Shown piece after piece: positions 7,605 through 16,372 of a DNA stretch of 37,348 bases (the first letter of the stretch is position 1; the number at the start of each line of letters is the position of its first letter). Position numbers and translations under genes: made by a program. The notes beneath the pieces were generated by a model. The model did not search any database, was not told the origin of the DNA, and worked only from the letters and a program-made list of their open reading frames with translations. The stretch comes from Phoenicibacter sp963592435 (lineage in GTDB: Bacteria > Actinomycetota > Coriobacteriia > Coriobacteriales > Eggerthellaceae): assembly GCA_963592435.1 (NCBI GenBank), contig CAVAWT010000015.1, forward strand, positions 1 to 37,348, given 5' to 3'.

Positions 7605-7610
7605 ATCATA
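7605..7610 (-). promoter_or_regulatory. Putative -10 box of the tRNA cluster
   Basis: TATGAT on the minus strand lies about 20 bases before the 5' end of tRNA-His. A -35 is not convincing. The tRNAs could also be read through from ispH, about 200 bases upstream; that gap (7586-7788) holds no gene or clear terminator that I can see. Confidence 0.35.
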
Positions 7611-7788
7611 TCACACGAAATGAAAATATGTTACAAAATCTCAATTCTTAATTTTTCTGTAGCTCAACCCCATGAGAAATTTTATTTTTCTCCTCAGAAG
7701 ACACCCCCCAAAAGTCTTTTTTAAATCATATTACTCTGGAAAAAAAAGTCTCAGGCTTAGAAGTTGTCGGCTTATCAATCTGTGACAC

Positions 7789-8673
7789 TTAAAGATTAAT
7801 TAAGTTTTCTTTTAAAAAATCCTCTAATTCTTCGATTTGCGATTCTGGCGTTGAAGCACCAGCTGTGATACCAATTTTAAGTTCATCACTCTTGACTTCA
7901 CTTAAAGCATCTTTAATTTGACACATCAAGCTTTCAAATTCTGAGACTCTCTCAACTTGCCATATCAAATCACAAACTTGCTTACAAAGCTTAAACAAAC
8001 GCGTTGTGTTAGCGGAGTTTTTTCCTCCCAAAACAATCATCGCGTTCATATTTTTTGAAAGCTCGATTGCTGATGCTTGACGCTTAGATGTTGCTAGACA
8101 AATTGTGTTTTTTATTTCATGTCTGACACCTTGTTTTGAAATTTTTTTCGCAACCTCATTAAATGTGTCATTTGCTTGAGTTGTTTGCGATAAAACTCCA
8201 ACATCAAAGAAAACCTGTTCTTCAATGTCTGACACGTTTGAAACAACAAAAACTCGCGCTCCCCCTAGTTTTGCGTAGGCAACAAGCGCTTCAACTTCTG
8301 GATGACCTTTCTCTCCAACAATAATAACCTGCTTGTGAAGTTCCCCTAATTTTTTTGCTACGAGTTGTGCCTTTTTTACAAAAGGACAGGTGGCATCAAC
8401 AATGCAAGATTTTTGGGCAACCTCCTCCTCAATTTGAGGAGCAACACCATGCGAGCGAAGAACAACGCATCCTCTTGAACTTTTTGGGTCGTCAATGATT
8501 TTCACACCCTTAGCTTGCAGGTTGTCGACAACCTGCGGATTGTGAATTATTTCTCCATAAGTAAAAACTTCATTGTTTTCTGAAATTGCTTTTTCAGTCA
8601 GCTCCAAAGCCCTGTTAACGCCATAACATGCCCCAGCATAATCTGCAATTTTAATTTCGACATTAGTTAGCAT
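7789..8673 (-). CDS. ispH: 4-hydroxy-3-methylbut-2-enyl diphosphate reductase
   Basis: Last enzyme of the MEP isoprenoid pathway. It reduces HMBPP to IPP and DMAPP with a 4Fe-4S cluster in the cytosol. The three cluster cysteines are Cys16, Cys96 and Cys192. The substrate-site histidines fall in HNPQV (His44), SHGV (His75) and GHPEVE (His124), with catalytic Glu126. The later motifs SQTTQ, TICLATSKRQ, GGKNSANT and GASTPESQI are intact. At 294 residues it has the usual bacterial length. Its start lies 11 bases inside the end of plsC, the tight packing often seen for plsC-ispH neighbours. Confidence 0.97.
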   Translation of the reverse strand: MLTNVEIKIADYAGACYGVNRALELTEKAISENNEVFTYGEIIHNPQVVDNLQAKGVKIIDDPKSSRGCVVLRSHGVAPQIEEEVAQKSCIVDATCPFVKKAQLVAKKLGELHKQVIIVGEKGHPEVEALVAYAKLGGARVFVVSNVSDIEEQVFFDVGVLSQTTQANDTFNEVAKKISKQGVRHEIKNTICLATSKRQASAIELSKNMNAMIVLGGKNSANTTRLFKLCKQVCDLIWQVERVSEFESLMCQIKDALSEVKSDELKIGITAGASTPESQIEELEDFLKENLINL

Positions 8674-9511
8674 ACGCTAACTCGCTTGTTGTGTGATGTT
8701 GAACTTTTATGTTGCTCAAAACTTCTGAATAGTCAGCATCCTTTGGGAAAAGTGCGTTCATGTCGACTTCATCGCTGTCAACCTTGTCACGCAAAGCAAA
8801 CACTTCGCGCATCGCATACCAACTACAAGCTGGCATTCTGTCTCTTTTTTCAAGCTCATTAAAATCAGATAGCAAAATTGGATCTCCAAACTCAATCTCA
8901 ACTTTTGGAAAGCGAATCAATTTGCCTTTTTCTTTAATTTTGCCAACATTTCGAAATGCACAAGGGATGATTGGAGCGTCGCCTGCCATCTTTGCTATAA
9001 ACGAAAATCCAGAATGTATTGCAAGCTCAGCTGTACCTTTACCACGCCTTGTTCCTTCAGGCATTATGAAGACCATCTCATTTCTCTTAAGCATTTTAAC
9101 GGCACGCTTCAAAGAAGTCCTGTCCGCAGAATTCCTTGACACAGGAAAAGCTCCAGCCCGCGACAAAATTTGTCTTTGCAAAAAAGACTTGCCTTTAAAA
9201 AGATTTTCTCGAGCAACAATTCTTGGACAACATGTTGGTCTTAGAGATAAAAACATAAATGCCGCATCGAGATAGGATTCATGATTTGCAATTATTATGC
9301 ACCCACGCTTACCTTTAAAATTTGTTACGTTTTCTTTGTTCTTTATTCGATAGCGAAATGCGATTTTAAATGCAAGACCAACAATAAAAAAAGCAAACCA
9401 ACTAAACCAGCGTGTTATTCGCTTTTGCTTTTTTTCTCTATCGACTTCATCGTTGGTGTTGCAATCAAAAGGAAGATCAAACATTTCTTCCGTTCTTAAG
9501 AAAAAAGCCAT
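8663..9511 (-). CDS. plsC: 1-acylglycerol-3-phosphate acyltransferase (PlsC family)
   Basis: Membrane-bound acyltransferase that adds the second acyl chain to lysophosphatidic acid in phospholipid synthesis. The catalytic HX4D motif appears as NHESYLD and the substrate motif as PEGTRRGKG. A hydrophobic segment (FSWFAFFIVGLAFKIAF) near residues 36-52 anchors the protein. It is 282 residues long, a little longer than the minimal family because of a charged N-terminal extension. The gap to the upstream cmk is six bases. An internal ATG ten codons in is a possible alternative start. Confidence 0.92.
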   Translation of the reverse strand: MAFFLRTEEMFDLPFDCNTNDEVDREKKQKRITRWFSWFAFFIVGLAFKIAFRYRIKNKENVTNFKGKRGCIIIANHESYLDAAFMFLSLRPTCCPRIVARENLFKGKSFLQRQILSRAGAFPVSRNSADRTSLKRAVKMLKRNEMVFIMPEGTRRGKGTAELAIHSGFSFIAKMAGDAPIIPCAFRNVGKIKEKGKLIRFPKVEIEFGDPILLSDFNELEKRDRMPACSWYAMREVFALRDKVDSDEVDMNALFPKDADYSEVLSNIKVQHHTTSELAYAN

Positions 9512-9517
9512 TTTTAT

Positions 9518-10189
9518 CTAAAATTTCGCCTTTGCAAGATCGCAGATTTTAGCGATGACGTCTTCGATGTGTTCACCTGTCGAATCGATCAAAATTGCAT
9601 CTTCAGCTTGCATCAAAGGAGACATTTCCCTGTTTGAATCATGCTCGTCACGCCTGTTAATGTCTTTTAAAACCTCATCGTAGTCAACTGAACCAACACA
9701 TCTGTCAGCGTTTTGACGAACGCGCCTGTGAGCTCTCTCTTCTGGGGTTGCAGTCAAAAAAACTTTCACTTCAGCTTCGGGAAAAACAACAGTTCCAATG
9801 TCTCTCCCCTCGACAACGTAATTGCCAGACCTCCCGATTCGTTGTTGCTGCAAAACAAGAGCGTCACGCACACTTGGAGCAGAACTGACTGGAGAAACTG
9901 CCTTGTCAATCTCGGCAGTTCTTATGTCATTTGTTATCTCGCAACCATCAACGAAAACTCGCTTTGCGACCGGCTCACCATCTTCATGCTCAAAAGTAAT
10001 GACGCACTCTGATGCAATTTTACCTAGGGCATCTTCATCTTCTAAATCAACGTTATTCTTTAAGGCAAGCCACGCTACAGCACGATACATAGCTCCTGTG
10101 TCTAAACATGAAAAATTTAACTCACGAGCAACAATTTTTGAAACAGAGGACTTTCCTGCCCCGCTTGGTCCGTCTATTGCAACAATCAT
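9518..10189 (-). CDS. cmk: Cytidylate kinase
   Basis: Phosphorylates CMP and dCMP with ATP in the cytosol. The nucleotide-binding motif IDGPSGAGKSS occupies residues 3-13, followed by LDTGAMYRAVAW and the family signature VVEGRDIGTVVFPEA. A lid-like arginine-rich stretch (PEERAHRR) follows. The 223 residues are typical. Its ATG directly follows the aroA stop (TAAATG), with the ribosome site AAAGGGGAA inside the last aroA codons, so translation is probably coupled. Confidence 0.97.
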   Translation of the reverse strand: MIVAIDGPSGAGKSSVSKIVARELNFSCLDTGAMYRAVAWLALKNNVDLEDEDALGKIASECVITFEHEDGEPVAKRVFVDGCEITNDIRTAEIDKAVSPVSSAPSVRDALVLQQQRIGRSGNYVVEGRDIGTVVFPEAEVKVFLTATPEERAHRRVRQNADRCVGSVDYDEVLKDINRRDEHDSNREMSPLMQAEDAILIDSTGEHIEDVIAKICDLAKAKF

Positions 10190-11512
10190 TTATTCCCCTT
10201 TAGCCAGATTGTCAACATCGTTTAAGAAATTAGGATAAGAAACATCAATGCAATCAAAATCTTCAATTTCGATCGCTTTTTTGCCAGTTAATGCAGCAAC
10301 TGTCCATGTTAGAGCCATTCTATGGTCGTCAAAAGAAGGAAGGCATAGGTCGTCTGGCAATTCAAAATCGGGATCGCCTTCTATGAACAAATCATCGCCA
10401 TGTGTCCATGCGCTAGCACCCAATTGCGTCAAACCATCAATTATTGAACCGATTCTGTCAGATTCCTTTGCACGAAGTTCAGCACAATCACGGAAGACTG
10501 AGATCCCTTTCGCTCTTGAAGCAACAAGTGAAAGGATCGGCACTTCATCTATGATTGTTGCGAAATACTTCGCAGGAACCTCACAACCTTTTATGTTTGG
10601 AGAATATTTTGCATGAATTGATCCAAAGTTCTCCTTGCCTTCTGACCCTTGAGTTTCCCACGTGATGTCAGCCCCCATACGCTCCAAAGTGCGCAAAAAC
10701 CCAGTCCTTGATGGGCTCAACAGAACATGATTAATTGTGACATCGCTGCCTTTCAAAAGAACAGCTAAACATGCAATAAATGCAGCTGATGAAGCATCTC
10801 CTGGAACACTAACATCGGAAGCTTGCATTTGTGCAGGTCCCTCAACAGAAGCAAATCTCGAACTTGCAACAGTTTGAACACCATACTCTGCAAGCATGAG
10901 TTCGGTGTGAGTTCTTGATTGGGCGGGTTCTCTGACAGACGTTTTCCCTTTAGCAAAAACACCAGCTAACAGAACTGCCGACTTGAGCTGTGCTGAAGCC
11001 ATCGGGCTTTCATATTCAAGAGGCTTTAAATTTTTATTTCCAGTAACTGTTATTGGGAGATATTCTGCACCTTCTGGAGCAAACTTTGCTCCCATCAACA
11101 TCAAAGGTGCGACAATGCGTCTCATCGGACGAGAACATAAAGACTCATCGCCTGTTATTTCAACACTGATGTCCCAAGGTGCCAAAATTCCCATCAAAAG
11201 ACGAGCTGTTGTGCCTGAATTCTTGCAGTCTATCGGCGCGTCTGGTTGTTTTGGACCTTCCCCACCCCAACCAGTTATGTCACCTGAAATTGAACCGTTT
11301 TTCTCTTTCTTTAAATCACATTTTGCACCAAGAGCTCTGACAGCATCGATCGAAGCTCGCACATCTGCAGAATCAAGAACTCCACTCACATGAGAAGTGC
11401 CCTCTGCCATCGCAGAAAAAAGAATTGATCTATGAGATATGGATTTGTCGCCCGAGACTTCGATTTCTCCTCTTAGTGGGCGATTAAGCGGTTCAATTTT
11501 TTTTGAATTCAT
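10190..11512 (-). CDS. aroA: 3-phosphoshikimate 1-carboxyvinyltransferase (EPSP synthase)
   Basis: Sixth step of the shikimate pathway: joins shikimate-3-phosphate and phosphoenolpyruvate to give EPSP. The substrate-binding motif SGDKSISHR occupies residues 20-28 with the key lysine at 23. NSGTTARLLMG, SLCSRPMRR and the SAQLK and SRTHTE motifs follow. The motif style is that of Gram-positive-type enzymes (DKSISHR, SAQLK) rather than the enterobacterial type (GSKSxSNR). At 440 residues it is complete. It lies between rluB and cmk in the operon. Confidence 0.96.
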   Translation of the reverse strand: MNSKKIEPLNRPLRGEIEVSGDKSISHRSILFSAMAEGTSHVSGVLDSADVRASIDAVRALGAKCDLKKEKNGSISGDITGWGGEGPKQPDAPIDCKNSGTTARLLMGILAPWDISVEITGDESLCSRPMRRIVAPLMLMGAKFAPEGAEYLPITVTGNKNLKPLEYESPMASAQLKSAVLLAGVFAKGKTSVREPAQSRTHTELMLAEYGVQTVASSRFASVEGPAQMQASDVSVPGDASSAAFIACLAVLLKGSDVTINHVLLSPSRTGFLRTLERMGADITWETQGSEGKENFGSIHAKYSPNIKGCEVPAKYFATIIDEVPILSLVASRAKGISVFRDCAELRAKESDRIGSIIDGLTQLGASAWTHGDDLFIEGDPDFELPDDLCLPSFDDHRMALTWTVAALTGKKAIEIEDFDCIDVSYPNFLNDVDNLAKGE

Positions 11513-11553
11513 GTCACATCCCCTTGTTGCGTAGCTAATAAATTTATTTTACA

Positions 11554-12270
11554 CTAAACAAACGAACGCAACGAAGAAAGCTCGTCACTTGAAATTTTTT
11601 TAAAATTCCCCTCGTTAATTCCCTCAAGAGTTATGTTTGCATATTTCACTCGCTTCAATTCACACACTTCATGTCCGATCGCCCTGCACATCCTTCTGAC
11701 CTGCCTGTTTTTTCCCTCATGAATTGTTATCTCAAGTTGTGTTTTGTTTTCCACTTTTTCTAAAACATGAACTTCAGCAGGTGAAGTGACAAAATCGCCA
11801 AGGTCTATCCCCTCCCCTAGACGACGTAATCCATCTTCGCTAACATTTCCTTTCACTAATGCGACATACGTTTTTTTTACTTTTGAAGAAGGGTGCATTA
11901 ATTTGTTTGCAAGCTCACCATCATTAGTCAGAAGAAGGAGTCCTGAAGTGTTTATGTCGAGACGCCCAACCGGGAAAATTCCAGGGTAGCTATCAGTGTC
12001 AATCATGTCTGACACCGTTCTTCTCCCCTGCGGATCTTTCATTGTCGTAACAACGCCACAAGGTTTATTCAGCGCCAAAACGACCTTATTCTCAACTAAA
12101 AAGACCTCTTGCCCGTCAACAAAAACCCCATCAACACCCTCTTGAACTTTTGTTCCAAGCTCAACAACAACATCACCATTAACGAAAACGCGCCCCTCAG
12201 TAATCAGTTTTTCACAAGCTCGCCTTGAGGCAACACCTGAGCGAGCAAGATATTTTTGAAGACGCATCAT
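11554..12270 (-). CDS. rluB: rRNA pseudouridine synthase, RluB/RsuA family
   Basis: Isomerises a uridine in ribosomal RNA; RluB acts on helix 90 of 23S rRNA and RsuA on 16S. An N-terminal S4 RNA-binding domain (MRLQKYLARSGVASRRA) is followed by the catalytic motif GRLDINTSGLLLLTNDGE with Asp105. The C-terminal HEGKNRQVRRM motif is intact. I favour RluB because it sits directly downstream of scpA-scpB, a common Gram-positive order. The N-terminus has two adjacent ATGs; either may be used. The specificity is inferred, not shown. Confidence 0.9.
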   Translation of the reverse strand: MMRLQKYLARSGVASRRACEKLITEGRVFVNGDVVVELGTKVQEGVDGVFVDGQEVFLVENKVVLALNKPCGVVTTMKDPQGRRTVSDMIDTDSYPGIFPVGRLDINTSGLLLLTNDGELANKLMHPSSKVKKTYVALVKGNVSEDGLRRLGEGIDLGDFVTSPAEVHVLEKVENKTQLEITIHEGKNRQVRRMCRAIGHEVCELKRVKYANITLEGINEGNFKKISSDELSSLRSFV

Positions 12271-12296
12271 TTTTTTAGGTTTTAAGGTGTTAGGAT

Positions 12297-12938
12297 TTAG
12301 TAATCGATAGGGGTTGGGTCATCTGCCTCTTCAGTGTTGCGCGAGTTGAGGGCACCGAGGCGTTCTGCTATTGCTATTCGCGCATCTTCGTCTGGAGCAA
12401 AATCTTCTATGTTAGGCAACTCCTCAATTGACATGAAACCGAAAGCATTTAAAAACTTCGTTGTCGTTGAAAGCAGAGCAGGGTTTCCTGCGTCCTCAGA
12501 AACACCGCTTTCGAAAACGTATCCTTTATTTATTAGTGTTGTTATCAAAGAATCTGAATTGACACCACGAATTTCTGCGACTTGAGCTCGTGTGACTGGT
12601 TGAGTGTAGGCAACAATGGCGAGCGTCTCAATTGAAGAAGCTGAAAGTTTGCGCTTGTTTTGATCGAGCAAAAATTTCTCACATGCTTCGAAATACTCAT
12701 TTTTTGTGCATAACTGATAACCGTCAGCAACTTCTCGAAGTTCGATTGCCGAATCATCATCATTAAGACTTTCCTCCAAATCAATCAGAGCCGTCTCGAT
12801 TTTTTCAGAATCTTCTCCCAAAGCGTTAGAAAAATCATCGAGCGTTAGAGGACTCTCTGAAATAAACATTATCGCTTGCAGTTTTTGCATCAAGTGTTCA
12901 TCGTTTTTTGGTTCTTGATCAGAGAAAAACTTAATCAT
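12297..12938 (-). CDS. scpB: Segregation and condensation protein B
   Basis: Non-SMC subunit of the SMC-ScpAB condensin that compacts and segregates the chromosome. The 213 residues have the family features: an N-terminal winged helix beginning LQAIMFISESPLTLDDF and a second winged helix with SSIETLAIVAYTQPVTRAQVAEIRGVNSD, the diagnostic ScpB signature. The start overlaps the end of scpA by eight bases, consistent with coupled translation of the two partners. Confidence 0.96.
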   Translation of the reverse strand: MIKFFSDQEPKNDEHLMQKLQAIMFISESPLTLDDFSNALGEDSEKIETALIDLEESLNDDDSAIELREVADGYQLCTKNEYFEACEKFLLDQNKRKLSASSIETLAIVAYTQPVTRAQVAEIRGVNSDSLITTLINKGYVFESGVSEDAGNPALLSTTTKFLNAFGFMSIEELPNIEDFAPDEDARIAIAERLGALNSRNTEEADDPTPIDY

Positions 12939-13683
12939 TTTCTGTCGCTCCTTCTTTTTTTACATCAATTTCGATGTCGCCGAACTCTCTTCCTTGAGAG
13001 ATGTCAACTAGGTTTCTTTTGTATAGTTCCAACACTGCTAGAAGTGTGACGACGATGATTTCTCGTTTAGGTGACTCCTTGACAAGTTCGCTAAAACGGA
13101 TTTTACCATCGACTTTAACGCGCGAAAGGATTGTTTGCGCAAAAACTTCAACGTTTAGTGGTTTTGCAGCAATGTGTGTTGACGCGAGAAGAAATTGATC
13201 GCGCCTTCCTAAAAGCGTCGCTGCTTTTCTTGCAAGTGTTTTTGGGTCAACATCTGCGAGCAACTCTGGGGATATCTTTTTCAAATCAGAAGTCGGTCCA
13301 CAGTTGCGCGTTAAATGGCGCGATTCTTGATCAAAAAACTTTTTTAGCACTAAAGACACATTTTTATATTGTTTATAAACTATAAGCTTTTTGATGAGCA
13401 GTTCTCTCGCTTCCAAAGGTGATAGTTCTTGAACCTCTTCGATTGCAAACGTTTCTTTTGGAACTAAAGACCTCGCTTTTATTTCAAGAAGAGTCGCTGC
13501 AACGAGCATAAAATCTGAAGCTGTTTCAGTGTCAAGAATGACCATCTTCGACACAACAGCGAGATATTGATCTGTAACATCTGCGACAGAAATTGATCCG
13601 ATGTCAACACGCTTGCTCTGCACAAGATGCAAAAGCAAATCGAATGGACCTTCGAAATTTGCTGTCTTGACGTTAATTGACAC
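12931..13683 (-). CDS. scpA: Segregation and condensation protein A
   Basis: Kleisin subunit that bridges the SMC heads and binds ScpB. The N-terminal domain carries FEGPFDLLLHLVQSKRVDI (about residues 10-28) and SDFMLVAATLLEIKARSLVP, both hallmark ScpA stretches. The C-terminal winged helix (FSELVKESPKREIIVVTLLAVLELYK) contacts SMC. At 250 residues it is normal in length. Four bases separate it from the upstream M50 protease gene. Confidence 0.96.
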   Translation of the reverse strand: MSINVKTANFEGPFDLLLHLVQSKRVDIGSISVADVTDQYLAVVSKMVILDTETASDFMLVAATLLEIKARSLVPKETFAIEEVQELSPLEARELLIKKLIVYKQYKNVSLVLKKFFDQESRHLTRNCGPTSDLKKISPELLADVDPKTLARKAATLLGRRDQFLLASTHIAAKPLNVEVFAQTILSRVKVDGKIRFSELVKESPKREIIVVTLLAVLELYKRNLVDISQGREFGDIEIDVKKEGATEND

Positions 13684-13687
13684 TTTG

Positions 13688-14362
13688 TTAATTAAAACCT
13701 GGTATCAACAATCCAGCAACGTTTCCTGCTGTGACGTTTAGATAGGCAGAAATGGGATCAAAACTGATGAAGCTCGGAAGAACAATGATGATGAGCAACA
13801 AAACTGGCAAAGCGTATGCCTGAATTGAATACCATTTTGGCAGCAATCTCATCGGGATAAACAGCGCGATGATTGAAGACCCATCCAAAGGTGGCACTGG
13901 TATTAGATTGAAAAACATGAGGTAGAGGTTGATTATTATGTATTGAGGCAAGAAGTAATAATAAAAGTATGCAAAAAACATGTTTCCTAGAAACGAGTTG
14001 CTTGCAGGATAGAGTGCCCACATAATCACTGAACCCACAAGTGCTTGTGCTAGGTTTGCTAGAGGTCCAGCCATTCCAACAAGAAAGTCGCCTTTTCGCT
14101 TGTCTTTGAAATAGGCAGGGTTGTAGGGCACAGGCTTCGCATATCCAAAAACTGGCATGTTTAGAACCATCAAACACAGTGGCAAAATGACGGTACCAAA
14201 GACGTCAACATGTTTTAAAGGGTTAAGCGACAGTCTGCCACTAGATTTTGCTGTTGGGTCTCCCAATTTATATGCCATAAAGCCATGCGCGACTTCATGT
14301 AAAACAATGGCAGGCACAAAAGCCAAAATCGTGAAAGCATATTTTAAAATCATTGCAGTCAT
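13688..14362 (-). CDS. Site-2 protease family protein (M50 metalloprotease)
   Basis: Polytopic membrane zinc protease. The zinc motif HEVAH (His22, Glu23, His26) lies in the first membrane segment. The third ligand lies in the motif NLIPVPPLDGSS near residue 170, and GMAGPLANL is the conserved middle motif. The 224 residues contain about six hydrophobic segments and no PDZ domain, which is the compact YwhC-type often found next to scpA-scpB. The physiological substrate is unknown. Confidence 0.93.
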   Translation of the reverse strand: MTAMILKYAFTILAFVPAIVLHEVAHGFMAYKLGDPTAKSSGRLSLNPLKHVDVFGTVILPLCLMVLNMPVFGYAKPVPYNPAYFKDKRKGDFLVGMAGPLANLAQALVGSVIMWALYPASNSFLGNMFFAYFYYYFLPQYIIINLYLMFFNLIPVPPLDGSSIIALFIPMRLLPKWYSIQAYALPVLLLIIIVLPSFISFDPISAYLNVTAGNVAGLLIPGFN

Positions 14363-14368
14363 AATAAT

Positions 14369-16357
14369 TTAGTTTACCAGTTCTGAAGAAATCTTTTGAA
14401 GTTCTTCCGTTTTTTCTAGCCACTGCTCCTCGAGATGAGGCAAATTTTCTTTTAGCATTGCATGTTCAGTCATAATAGCAGTTGGATCATCGGCTGTCAT
14501 ATAAAAATTGGGTTCACTCATAATTTCCAAGAGCTCTTCGATGCGAGCAGAATCAGCGTCAATTTGCGCTTCGATTTCAGCTATTTCCTTCTTTAAACCT
14601 TTTGTTAGAGCTGAAACTCTGTTTCTGGCTTCTGCCTCAGCACGCTTTTGTTCTTTCGTTTTTGGCGCCCCGCCTGCTGCCTTTTTGTTGGCTTCAACAA
14701 ATTTTTCTTGAGCAACCTCAGCCTTTGCGTTTGCAAGTTCGCCTTCATTCATTTCTTTTAAGTTTTCAGTTTTATAAAGATAATAATCGTAATCACCGTT
14801 ATAAACAGTTATTTGTCCGTCTTTCACTTCAGCGATTTTGTTAGCAACACTTCTTATCAAGTGACGATCATGAGTTATAAAAAGAACAGAGCCTTCAAAA
14901 GAATTCAATGCCTGCTCTAACACGTCAACAGATGCTATGTCGAGGTGGTTTGTTGGCTCATCAAGACAAAGAAGCGGTTTAGGCTCTACCAACATTTTTG
15001 CAAGGGCGAGCCTGCACTTCTCTCCGCCTGACAAAACGCTGACAAGCTTGTCAACATCATCCCCTTTAAACAAAAATGCGCCGAGCAATGAGCGAACCTG
15101 CCCTATTGTCCAACCAGGTGCCACGCGATCAAGTTCTTCAAAAACTGTGCTTTGCTCATCAAGTTCATCGAGTTGGTGCTGTGCAAAATAGGTGTGATCG
15201 ACATGCACTCCATATTTCAAAGTGCCACCATCCAAAGAAGACACTCCGGCAACCATCTTAAGAAGTGTTGATTTGCCCGCTCCATTTGGGCCAACTAGCG
15301 CTATTTTGTCTCCTCGCCACATTGTAAAATCAACACCGTCATAAACGACGTGATCCCCAAACGCCTTTCGCACACCCCTCATTTTAACAACCTCATCGCC
15401 TGTTCTTGGGGGTTGAACGAATTTGAAATGTACCTTTTTAGGCTCTGGAGGAATTTCTATTCTGTTTTCGTAAATTTTTTCTAACTTTTTAACTCTGTCT
15501 TGTGCCTGTTTAGCTTTTGACGCTTTATATCTGAACTTTCTGACAAAATCTTCCAAGTGAGCAATTTCTGCATCCTGTTTTTCTTTGTCACATTTGAGCT
15601 GGTCGATTCTGATAGCACGTTCTTTGAGGTATTTTGTGTAATTTCCCTCATAAACTTGAGATTTCCCATTTGAAAGCTCAACGACGCGTGTTACAAGATT
15701 GTCCATAAAAGCTCTGTCATGAGAGACAACGATTATCGTGCCTGAATAGCTCTTCAAAAAATTTTCGAGCCAACGCACGCTTTCCAAATCAAGATGGTTT
15801 GTTGGCTCGTCCAAAAGCAACACTTGAGGTGCTTTGACTAACAACTTTGCAAGAGCAATTCGCATTTGCCATCCACCAGAAAACTCAGATGTGTGACGCG
15901 TCATATCACTTTCAGTGAAACCTAGACCAAAAAGGACTGAACGTGCATCTGCCTCTAAGGTGTATCCACCTTCGCGCTCAAACTCTTCTCGAACCTCTCC
16001 TAGAGCTTTAAGCACCTCTTTATCTTGGGTGTCAGCGACTTTATCTTCAAGACTATGCAATTTTTTTTCAAGATTGATGAGTTTTGTTTGAGATGAAATG
16101 ACTTCAAAGAACACTTCGTTGTCTTCCATCTCAATTGCTTCTTGTTTTAGATAGCCAACGTCAGCACCTTTTTCAAAGACAACATCGCCAGAATCAGGAT
16201 GATCACAACCAGAAATAATGTTTAGTAGCGTCGTTTTACCAGCGCCATTGACTCCAACAAGTGCCATGCGTTCCCCTGCTCGCAAGCGAAAAGTCACATC
16301 GCGAAAGAGCGGACCAAACCCAAAGTCCTTGGATAAATGTTCGACTTGAAGGATCAT
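14369..16357 (-). CDS. ABC-F family ATPase (YdiF/Uup-like)
   Basis: Soluble protein with two ABC domains and no membrane part; ABC-F proteins act on the ribosome to relieve stalling or give antibiotic protection. The first domain has Walker A GVNGAGKTT (residues 35-43), signature SGGWQMRIALAK and Walker B LLLDEPTNHLD. The second has GPNGAGKST, signature LSGGEKCRLALAK and LCLDEPTNHLD. A charged linker between them (about residues 235-300) and a C-terminal coiled coil (KKEIAEIEAQIDADSARIEEL) match the YdiF/Uup type. At 662 residues it is complete. It is six bases upstream of the M50 gene. Resistance is possible but the housekeeping context argues for a core translation factor. Confidence 0.92.
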   Translation of the reverse strand: MILQVEHLSKDFGFGPLFRDVTFRLRAGERMALVGVNGAGKTTLLNIISGCDHPDSGDVVFEKGADVGYLKQEAIEMEDNEVFFEVISSQTKLINLEKKLHSLEDKVADTQDKEVLKALGEVREEFEREGGYTLEADARSVLFGLGFTESDMTRHTSEFSGGWQMRIALAKLLVKAPQVLLLDEPTNHLDLESVRWLENFLKSYSGTIIVVSHDRAFMDNLVTRVVELSNGKSQVYEGNYTKYLKERAIRIDQLKCDKEKQDAEIAHLEDFVRKFRYKASKAKQAQDRVKKLEKIYENRIEIPPEPKKVHFKFVQPPRTGDEVVKMRGVRKAFGDHVVYDGVDFTMWRGDKIALVGPNGAGKSTLLKMVAGVSSLDGGTLKYGVHVDHTYFAQHQLDELDEQSTVFEELDRVAPGWTIGQVRSLLGAFLFKGDDVDKLVSVLSGGEKCRLALAKMLVEPKPLLCLDEPTNHLDIASVDVLEQALNSFEGSVLFITHDRHLIRSVANKIAEVKDGQITVYNGDYDYYLYKTENLKEMNEGELANAKAEVAQEKFVEANKKAAGGAPKTKEQKRAEAEARNRVSALTKGLKKEIAEIEAQIDADSARIEELLEIMSEPNFYMTADDPTAIMTEHAMLKENLPHLEEQWLEKTEELQKISSELVN

Positions 16358-16372
16358 GCCAAATGTGGATGC

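Noticed and set aside
14369..16357. Antibiotic-resistance ABC-F protein
   Set aside because: The sequence pattern and the housekeeping operon favour a core YdiF/Uup-type factor; nothing specific to resistance subfamilies is visible.
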